64,000 nucleotides of DNA from Cladopsammia gracilis. Taxonomy: Eukaryota > Cnidaria > Anthozoa > Scleractinia > Dendrophylliidae. The notes below the pieces were generated by a model. That model did no database searches. It saw only the letters and a program-made list of their open reading frames with translations, and was not told the origin of the DNA. The translations under genes were made by a program, and so were the position numbers. The DNA lies in NCBI GenBank assembly GCA_022457155.1, contig JAJGOT010000157.1, positions 602,501 to 666,500 on the forward strand, in the 5' to 3' direction. Of the stretch, positions 1 to 10,500 are shown piece after piece. How positions within the stretch are numbered: position 1 is the stretch's first letter; every line of letters starts with the position of its first letter.

Positions 1-133
1 CGTCATACGCGCATGTTTTGCGACGTCATACGCGCCCGCGAATTTGCCTTGCGCGACCGACTGACACATGTCGTGGAGGCGCGCCCGCGAAACATTCCGC
101 TAGCCATGACCATGAGAAATGACGGACACAGGT

Positions 134-180
134 TTTATGAGTATGGTGCTGCGCAGCCGGGCCTTCGGCCCGGCAAGTGC
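134..180. other. GC-rich perfect hairpin
   Basis: At about 156-174 the sequence GCCGGGCCTTCGGCCCGGC is a perfect 8-bp stem with a 3-nt loop (a UUCG-type tetraloop fold is also possible). It sits in a locally GC-rich patch (1-190) with the direct repeat CGTCATACGCGC at the window edge. No gene is recognised here. It may be the end of a repeat that lies mostly outside the window. Confidence 0.5.
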
Positions 181-333
181 TCCGCTATCATGCATTTTCG
201 TAAGTGAATCCAGTAGAACTTCCCACATTGGGACAATTTGACAACTTAAATTATTGACTTCATTTAACGTGAAATCAATTACATGAGTCGGTGTGGCCTT
301 CTACTGAGACTAAGACGAGCTTTAATTTTCTTG

Positions 334-832
334 GCGGTTTACGACCGGGGGGGGGGGGGGGGACTCCCATATAAAAATGACGGGGTTGCTCGTCGTACCT
401 TTTATGAGTCAAAATGTGTAGATTGGTACCGCTTAGGGTACTAAAATCTAAAATGACCACCGTTAGAATTATCGCGGTACCTTTTAGGGTACGAGCCGAA
501 AAAATATGACACAATATGACATCTGTTGTTTTAGAATAGACCTTTCCCGCATTCCACTCCAGTGAGTGCACACAATGAAACGAGGTCGAGGCTTGGGTGC
601 ACAATTTCATACAAATCACTGTATTTTGTCCACCCCAGCCTCGAGTTGGTGCCTTTGTTCACAGGAATGCGGGAAAAGTCTATTGGTACCTCTTAGGGGT
701 AAAAATCCATTTGAGCCACGCCCATCAAACGAGATTCTGGTGCCTTTTAGGGTGTTTTTCGAAAATTTCCGACGAGCACCCCGTCATTTTTATATGGCAG
801 TCCCCCCCCCCCCCGGGGGGGTTTACGATTGC
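334..832. mobile_element. MITE-like inverted-repeat element with G/C homopolymer ends
   Basis: A G-run followed by CCCATATAAAAATGACGGGG (about 346-386) is mirrored by CCCCGTCATTTTTATATGG followed by a C-run (about 779-822). The interior contains several degenerate copies of a GGTACCTTTTAGGGT-like motif in both orientations (about 428, 477, 686, 740). Short open frames here are not convincing. The layout is that of a non-autonomous inverted-repeat element; no target-site duplication was identified. Confidence 0.6.
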
Positions 833-839
833 TCGAGAT

Positions 840-2040
840 TCTTCTGGAACGTAACTAAATGTATTGACCACAAATAGCTGCGACAACAAGGCCTGAGTGA
901 TGTTCTGAATCGCTGCATGGAATGTAGCGGAATACGAAGAACGAGAAGAAAAAAAGGAAAAACATCCGTGAGATGTTAAAATAGTCAATATGCAACACGT
1001 TAATCATGGTCCGACATCCATTAGCATACGGTCAAATAAATACTTTTTGTAAGAACAAACAAGTTAAAATAGTACAGAGAGTATTAAAATGTATACTCAG
1101 AAGGAAAACCAACTGAACGAGTCATATCAAAACAATACATTTACCACAAATATATACCTGCCAACTTTTTCCGAGTGACAGGCGTGAGAATTTTTTGTGG
1201 GAGTGCCAGGATTTCCGATGTTGAATTTAGATTTAATATCGCGTTTACAGAAAAAGCGAACGGTAGAAATTATCACGTGATTAGGATTTTCTCGCCATTT
1301 TTCATGTTTACTGTGTGCCTTTTGAGGTATTCAGCGCGGATAAGATGTTTAAGTGAGTAGTCATCAGTAATGTTTTGACTCGTTCTGTTGGACTGACAAC
1401 TCCATTTTTCATCCCAAAGCTATTTTATTTTATCAATTTAAGGTAAATGGTAAAATATAGATTAAAACACACATGGCATTAATATTTTTTCTTTCATTAC
1501 CTTACTAGCTCGAAGAAGGATAAATAAACATTTCCATATAAATTTGCTCATCTATTCATCGGCAGCTCTACTTGAATGGACACACTTTAGGATATCATTT
1601 GCAGAATCAAACTGTTCTTACTAAAGAGAGCTAATAAAAACGCACCAAGGAAAGGAACAGACGATAACTATGAACGATGAATGGAAAATCGCTTTATACC
1701 CTTATGCAGTACACACTTCTATGGTACAATTACTTTCCTAATGGCACAGATGGCCAAATTTTCATTTTTAGAACATTGTCAAACCAGACTAAGCTAGTAT
1801 CACTACGTACAGTATAATATAGTACAGTATAGTAACACAGGATAAGGAGGCTTAACTCTTTTTTAAAGAGTTGTATGTACAGCATAAGAAACAACAACAG
1901 AGGGTAGTAGGTCCAAACAAGCATCAGTTCACACTTGAATGAACACTGACTTCAGGATATCATTAGAGAATCAAACTGTGCAGGAACATTTATACCCGGA
2001 TTTATAAGAGCGAGTGTGACTCAAAGTCAAAGTGTTTTTC
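840..2040. other. AT-rich DNA with no recognised gene
   Basis: No splice-bounded coding segment, RNA gene or repeat boundary could be supported. It lies 3' of the ZP-N/Ig gene and could hold its 3' UTR or an intron leading to exons outside the window. Confidence 0.4.
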
Positions 2041-2399
2041 TTACAAAAATCCCTTTGTTTTCCGACCAAGACTGTCAGTGAGGCTGTATTTACAGTAAAA
2101 ATGAATTTTCAATATGCTCTTCTCTTCTCTCTCCGTGTAATATGGTTTGTTGACAATATACACTCGGTTGGAAAATATAACTTCCCTTGAAGATGTAATG
2201 TGCCTACTACCACATCCTCCCAGTGGTACATTAAAAATGACATGCGTGTTGTTGACATAAGGCCGGCAAACTGGATCATTGAGATGCACACGCATGCGCC
2301 TTGTATTTAGCCAAGGGAAGTTCGCTCGGGACAAAGTAACGGTTGTAAATTTTGAACTGCAATCGGTTTCTGCTCCTTTGTTCCAGACGACCCCGTTAA
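2041..2399 (-). CDS. ZP-N module exon 4
   Basis: The acceptor TTCTTACAG precedes base 2399. The frame is open through an initial Cys, the family signature LSRANFPWL, then NDPVCRPY and a third Cys (PLGGCGS), and ends with the hydrophobic-Cys motif HFYCKY. This gives the four Cys of a ZP-N fold in the same spacing as the other copies. A phase-1 donor (CTTG|GTCGGA) at 2067 would give a 333-bp exon that is symmetric like its paralogues. If it is not used, the frame reads seven further residues to a TAA at 2041 and this would be the last exon. Confidence 0.65.
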
Positions 2400-4523
2400 C
2401 TGTAAGAAAACAAGAGGACAGAACTGAACATAAATGCGAGTGGCGGCTATCGACCCCAGAGCTCTTTTCTCAAATCAGCAACGGACTTCATTATCGACTA
2501 CAGAGCTCTTTTCTTTTGCGCATGACCGAGGCAAAAAAAAAAAAAACACGACCGAAGGCTCTGGAGTCGAGAATGAATTTTGGCTACGCGTGCACGGGGA
2601 TTCCTACAGCCGGTCGCGCGGCCAAAAAAAGGAACAAACGAGGGCTTTGGGGTCGAGAATGCAACGGAGTTATGTGAACAGCCACCCACCGTAACCACTA
2701 ACTTTTCATCGAAAGCAGAGAGGTGGTGGTTAGCACCCTTATTGTCTCAAATCAAAGCTATTTGCCTGTTTCAAAACAACGCCCATTCCATAGCGAAATG
2801 TTTCATTACAGGGAACCCAAGCTCACACTCTGAATGCTTTGAAAATTTTTACAAATTTATTCCATTTTAACCAAGTATCGGCTAGAAGCGTAAAATAATA
2901 TATTTTACACATGAAAAAATAGGATTTTACTTTGTGTCCATTTCATTTATGAATATTCCTTGTTGTTTAATGACTTGAGCTAATTTGACGTTTATTCAAT
3001 CATACACTTACTTGTATTATTTTGCTAAAACTAGATTGAGTGTGATGGTGACTCAACCATTGGAAACTACCCTGGTAGTTATCCCATGGTCCAGTTGTAT
3101 TATTCGTGAATGATCCATAATCAAGAAAACAGTTAACTATACTGCACAAGACTCAAATGATTTTACCTGGAACCGTTAAGTTTATTGCATAAGTAACAGT
3201 CTTGTTTCGAGCATCGGTCGCCCGGCAAACAAAGAACCCACCATCTTGAATATGTGGTTTTATCACAAAGCTCAACTTTCTGCCTTGCGCACGCGCTATC
3301 ACGGTCTTGTGCCTACTGATGCTGACCTGGACTGGGGGCTCACCTCCCTGGAAAGCGCACCTTAACTTGATCGCCATGTTGAGTGGAGAGAATATTGTGT
3401 TTGAACTTGATTCAGATACATCAGGCCTAAGAGTTTCTAAAAAGGAAAACAATAGAAAATGTTGTAACTTGCAAACGGACGTTTCATATTTTCAGGCTTA
3501 CGACAAGCCAAACTGAAATACCAGAAAAATGTAGAAAATGAAAAAATGTAGAAAATGAAAAAATGTAAATGAATGTGGTTTTAAAAATATAATATTGCTT
3601 ATCGAGTTCTTCGCCAAAATTGTCCTTCGCAACGCTTCTCAACCAAGTAGAAAGTACATTTTACGGGGTAGAGATAAAACATAGATACATGATTGGCTGA
3701 TAAGAATACACTAAAAAAGAAAAGGTGGAAACTGGTAAATATGATACCAATTGTTAATATTCGTCCCGTCTATTCAGGCCATAAGGTGTTCGAATTTATA
3801 TTCAGGCCATAAGGTGTTCGAGTTTATGGGTTTCAGTGGGATGATTTCTAGATTGTTTATCGAAAGTTCAGGAGAGCGAAGTGATCAGAAATGGCAGTGG
3901 GTTGATCAAGGTGTATTTGATTTAAGGCTTTTCACAATAGTTCGTCTATATTCTTCTCGCATGGCTATCTGCGAGCCTCTAATGAAGGTTAGTTTTGTCT
4001 CACTGAAATATTTAACAACAAAAAAAATTACATTTTTAGCTGTTTGATTAGTCCATCGCTGATCGTGATCTGCACAAAAGTCCGTCTATAAATTGCTGCT
4101 GTTTGTCAGAGTGTTCTGTGTGTGGATTACAGGAGTCACTAAGTTTTATAAGCTACGGGAGGGACTATGTAATAAAATATTGAAAACACGTTGAATGAAT
4201 GGTGGTGTTTATCAACGATTTCCGTTGAATAAAAAGACAACTGTCTTTGTTAAACAGTCCATTTTACGTCAAGCACAATCCAGAGGCTACTAAAAGACCA
4301 CCATGCCTACAACACAGAGATGGATACAGGGGAGCGACTACTCCAGAAAGACCCTAATTATTTCCTATTTGACACATTTTGCCCTCCTTTTTTTCAGATA
4401 TCCTCCTTATGCGCGACTCTGGTTTCGCTTGTACAGATTAGTCTGGTTTCGCTTGTATATATTATGCGTTGATAGCAGTTTTTCTAAACTGACGCAGTCA
4501 TCCTGGATAAATATGTTCTTTTA

Positions 4524-4569
<46 letters not shown>

Positions 4570-7500
4570 TCGATAATAGTGTTATCACATATTTATCCTT
4601 ACCGATTGGTTTGAGTGCTGATTTTCCATTCGATTGAGTTATCTCATAGACACAGCCAAATGGAAAGTGAATATCGGGTAGATATGTGATACGTGATCCA
4701 CGTGGACGCTTTGGTCGGGTCACAACTATGTTACGAGATTCCAACACGTGCTTATTTTTACGGATTGTTCTGGAGCCACACCTGTAGAGTGGAGCCTGGA
4801 TCCTAATTTCCATATCCGTGATGTTAAACGTAGTGCAATTTGATTGGATAAGGTTAATATCGACAAGGCTTGGGTCGAGCCAGGAATATTCAAGTCTACT
4901 CAAATTAACATCCATGTAATCACTCTTACAAGTCACTGTTAACCCGTCTGACGTCATGTCACGCGGCCCTAAATTTAAATGATGCACAATACATAACATA
5001 AGTGGAATCTCAATCAGAAAGCAGCTTTTCCTGCTTTAGTCTGTTACAGTTATTCAAATCCATAAAATTATACAGTGTTTTGCTTCGTTTTGTTATAAAA
5101 CAACTGCAAAATATTCTTAAAGGATTCGAATGATATGTACAAGTGGATCGCTAGTAAACTTTCCATCTTAAACTGTTCTTGGAATTTCTTTAAAGCAAAG
5201 AAACAAGCTTGAGTGAAAGGGAAACTGAATGATAAAGTAAAACAAAAAAGCTAAAGAAAAACGCAAAAAATCATCAACTAATTTTCTACTATAGGCTGAA
5301 AATATAGACTATAAGGAGTATTTATGTAATAGCTAACACACTGTCTTACCCGCCCTTTGAAGAGTAATTCTTTGCTTTACCATATTTCCTTCAGCATCAG
5401 TCGCAATGCACTCATAAGATCGGAATGCTGCTGTGGGATGGGTCTTCAGTGTGAAGTACAAAACCTTTCCTTTTACTACCACCCCCTCAGTCAGCCTTCT
5501 CCCTGCCCTGGTCAGAATAACATTGATAGGAGGGACTCCACCTTTAAACGTACAAACCAGTCTCACTTCAAAACCTTTATAAGATTTAACAATCAATGGA
5601 CTGCTCTTCGACTTATCAGCAGTGAGCGGCTCTGCAATAAAAATGATAAAAAAGGTACAATTTTTTCGATCTGTTTTTTGCTGTGACAAACGTTTATTTA
5701 AACTTATTGGAAACAGACTCAAAGAGTTTGTTATTGTTTACATTGGCTCCCAGACCTCCCAGATAGCCTGAGCTGATTCCTTGAGTAAATCCTAGTCAGC
5801 CCGGCTTAGCATCGTTTGCATGAGTGAAATTCAAAAGAATTTTCATTTAACACGAGGCCAAGAGAGCTTGAATAGGGTCTGTTGAGTTACTGAAACTAAG
5901 GTAAGACAGGGTTAGACAAATTTACAAAATGTCAATAAAGATAAAAATGTATAGCTTTAATATGACTGGCAATAAGATGGTTAGTATGGATATAAACCAC
6001 AAGGTAGCCCCAGGAGGGGCAATAAGCTCCTGGTAGCCCAAATGTTTTGGAATCTTTGTCTTTTATTGTATATCCTTGAAATATTAATTCAATAATTCAG
6101 TATGCATGCCTGTGTTGTACTGCTCAGGTTTCAGTGCCAGTGGAATTGAATCCTTTTGCTCGCGGTCAAACCGACACTGGAAAGGAAACAATACATCCGG
6201 GACTCGAGTGGCAAGTGTCCCGGGTATTGCAGATAGAGTCGTCGCAAGCGCTTTTAAGACATTGCGATAGATGACGTCATGAGATGATGTCGTTGCAAAT
6301 GTTTTACAATCCCCGTATGTAGTTTTGACGATAATGTGCGTGGAATTCACGTGATAAGGTCGACAGTTTTTGTCACGGAGATGCATGTCAAAATATCCTG
6401 GCTGTAACCATGGAAACGTCACGCGGCTAAGCGTTAACTGCATTTCATTACGTGTGCAAGCGATCTTTTTGCCATCAGTTGATATCTTTGATGATGGATC
6501 TTTTAATAAAAACAAAAAAAAATATTTTTTTTAGTTAAGCTCGATTATGAATTAACTTTCCTCTTCTGGTAGTCTTTTAGTATTAGGGTCCCCTTAGTGT
6601 ACTTCCTTGCAATGTAGAGAGTTAGGGTTAGAAAGAAAGAGATGAACGAAGTGAGGGGGGGGGGGGGGGGGGGTTATACTAAAAAAAAAAAAACAAAACA
6701 AGCTGACTCACCAAATTTCTTTAAATCTATATGATGTGTAATGTTCTCATTGTTTGCATCTATAGCCAGGCAAGTGTATAAGCCATAGTCCTCTTTCCTT
6801 CGTCCAACAATGATCTTGGCAGTTTGCGTGCCATTTTCCTGTTTTGCAACAACTTTTCCTTCACGTGAAATCATAACGTTCACAGGAGGGGCGCCATATT
6901 TGAACGCACACTTCAGCTCAACTGGTAACCCGAGAAAACTTATGACTTTCTTGGGGCTTGAATGGAGTTTATCCAACTGTAGAGGTGCTAAAAAGACAAA
7001 AACGTTTCACATTTTAAAGTTAAAACTTCTACGGTTGCTACATCCACAAAACAGTCATAAAAATAAACAGAGCATGTTCCTTCTTTTCTAAATGGACTGT
7101 CTAAAACCACTTCAAGTGCTGAAACTAAACGGCAACCATACCCTAAATATGATTTTTTAAAAAACGCTTCTTATTCGTTTATTCCTGAGTAATACCTGCT
7201 GTTCGCGTGACGTTCTTTCTACCATAGATACAACGAAAATCAACTTCTACATCCGGAATAAAAGATACCAACTGACCAGCCCCAGTCTCTTCCGTCACCA
7301 TAAGCGAGTTAGTGAAGATCACGTGATCTTTAGTAACCTCTGACTTTGTACCGCAGTCATAAAGCGAAGTTCGTATGAAGACATGCGTCTTATTGACATA
7401 AAAGGGTTTGCAGTGTTTATCGATGAGGTGCATCTCAAGTTTGGTCTGAACCTTTTGCCAGAGCTTTGCATTGAGTTTTACATCGAGTTGTATGAAGTCC

Positions 7501-10500
7501 TTGGCACACGTTACATGACTGTTAAGGAAACGTGGGTCTGTTGAGAGATTGAAGTACTCCATGTTTAGCTCATTCACATACATCTTATGTTTGTTTAAAG
7601 TGGCTCCCTAGAGTTTTACCAAAAGCACCCACACAAACGTTAACTATCTTGCCTTACAAAATAGAGCCTAATTTTCTTGTCTTGCAATTTATTCCCGCAA
7701 GAGTACCAGTAAGGATGCCAATATATTTATATAAGTTTTAACTTCATTTTTCATTTTTCTGTTAGCCCCTGAAGAAGGTTTGTTTTCAAACCGAAATATT
7801 GGGCAAATTCGTTTAAATATAAATTTTGTTTTATTCTTTTATTTACTCCTTCATCGCCTTGCCGTAAGGATCAGTTTGCTGTTTTCTGATTTTATACAAG
7901 TAATTATTGTATTGATCCAGGTCTACAACTGGGAGATCCGGCACCACTCAACAGTTTATCGCTGTGGTCTTGCTGATATTTTATATTTCAATATATTTAT
8001 GCTTGTTTATCAGCTGTTACTTATGAAAATAGATCTTTTTTTCTGTAAGACCGAGACTCTGAAAAGGCTTACCACTATTTATCAGTTGATGCTACAATCA
8101 TGATATCAAACGAATGCCTAATGATTGGGGAACACGTTGTTACCATTTTTGTGACACAAAATGTTACTATAGCAACAGTATTATGTGCTAAAAACACCCT
8201 TAATTTTAGCTTTAAGTGATAATAACTCAAAAATGACTCGGTGAATCCCGTTTTTTATTGTCGAGTTTTGATCAGCAGGATAAGATGCAACTTTTGGCAA
8301 AGTTTAAAAAAATTCTGTAGGTGGGGTTCAGAGCCACCTTAAATTTTCGAAAATTTAAGGTGGCTCTGAACCCCACCTACAGAATTTTTTTAAACTTTGC
8401 CAAAAGTTGCATCTTATCCTGCTGATCAAAACTCGACAATAAAAAACGGGATTCACCGAGTCATTTTTGAGTTATTATCACTTAAAGCTAAAATTAAGGG
8501 TGTTTTTAGCACATAATACTGTTGCTATAGTAACATTTTGTGTCACAAAAATGATAACAACGTGTTTACCAATCATTGGCAGGGACCGCGGAGGGGGAGG
8601 GGCTGGTAGGGCCGCGGCCCCACCACTTTTTTGCACCCCCGCCCCCACTTTTTTTCGATTTTCAATATAAAAAAATTATTTTCAATTGTCAGCCCTCCCA
8701 CTTTTCACCTTCCTCCGCGGTCCCTGATTGGGCATTCGTTTGATATCATGATCGTAGCATCAACTGATAAAGAGTGGTTTTAATGACCCATCAAAATCTA
8801 AGTCTTGAAAAGTGCTGGAAACTGTTGGGAGCCACCTTAAAGAACCGCTCAAAAAACGACAATTACAGTCCCGTGAAATTCTACTAAAATTTGGTGAGAA
8901 AAATAATTTTTAGGGTATATTAAGGATAGATTAACTCTTGCACTGCCAATGATACTCGCATTCAACGTTTGTTCCGATATTTTTTTTAGCGAGGCCTAAA
9001 ACCCATGTATAATCACTTTTCCCAACACCTTTGAACAGAGAATCGCCACCACCAAACATTTTGACCTCGTTTATACAATCGGCCCCTAGACTTAAGTTTC
9101 GCCTAAAGTTAACAATAGATAGTCTTATCCGGGATCTCAGTTGGAATGCGCCTGCTCTTCTCCAATAAATAAGAAGCAAAGGATCTCGAACGAAAATGCT
9201 GCTGGTGTACGTAGGATCTGGAGCAGATATAGTCAGCCAAAAATAGAGATATAATCAAAGTATAGAGCAAGGCTGATACTACGTAGAACATTTATAAATA
9301 ACGCGACAACGACATGATAGAGCCCAAACTGAAAGCCAAAATGCAACCGCGGACAGCTGTTTCGACTTGGTTGGGTCTCTTTTCCAGTCTCCGCGCGTTT
9401 ATTTGCCTGCTCCTTCCTTTTCCTTTTCTTTCCAGGCTGCTGCTCTCCCCCACTGTCTGAGAACCTGGAGCAAGCTAAACTATAAACTGCAAGAAACACA
9501 CTGGAGAATATCCGCGGTATGACCGGTGAGGTCTATGATTAAGTACAAGAACGAAACAGTTGTACATGGCTCCACTCTCTTGGAAATTTGGCTCTGCGCA
9601 TGCGTAATGTTCTACTGTGAAGTGTGCCTCTTGTGCAATATATTAAGAGTGACCATATAAATTATGGTAATTTAAAGACTTCCATACTTGTAATGTGTTT
9701 TTAAGGTTGTTGGGTTTAATAAGTACTGTTTTTTTTGTTTTACTCTTAGCATTCTTATGATTTCGTCTTTTCTGATATCTATAAATATTTATTTATCTAT
9801 TAAGAGCAAAGTTTAAATTTGAGTCTCTACCTACCTCGACTAACTCTAGCTAAGAGCGATAATTGCGGTTTGAACAATATCTCGTGTTAAAATTTGTTGA
9901 TCAGAACTCAGCAAGCTGATGAATCAATGATCACCTGCTGACAGACTTTTCAGTACTGTACTTCAAAGAGAGCACTTAACTCTTGAAACCAAAGCACTGG
10001 CTGGGAAACTAAATATAACACCACAATAACCTCAAACAATGCTGGCACGAACTTGCGGTTAACACGTCACGTTTCTGTGCTATTTATCCTATTCACTTTG
10101 AAGGCTAACAACGCAATGGATAAAACAACATTTTGGATAATATTGAAAGACCAGCAAACATGCTTCAAACTAATAACAATTCAGTAGCTTTGATTTAAAC
10201 AGACCTAACTCTAATGGCTTGGATCTCTCCAACAGACTAACAGCCACATTAACTTAGGTACTTGAGGTTAAAGAAACATAAACGTAAAGTTAATTACCTC
10301 AAAGCTCGGCATGGAATTCAACCCTACTTGGTTTTAACAACATTTGTATGGTTTTAAATGTTATCACCTCTCTTTGCGTTCTATTTTAGATGACCAAAAA
10401 ATAACAATGACTAAGTGTTAAGTTTCAGAACTTAAAGTCTATTTTCTTTGAACCATTTTAGCAATGGATGTTGGACATCTTGAAATATCCGAAATTTCCT

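Noticed and set aside
9340..9375. Hammerhead-like CGAAACAGCTGTC on the minus strand
   Set aside because: The CTGANGA core and stem I are not present upstream.
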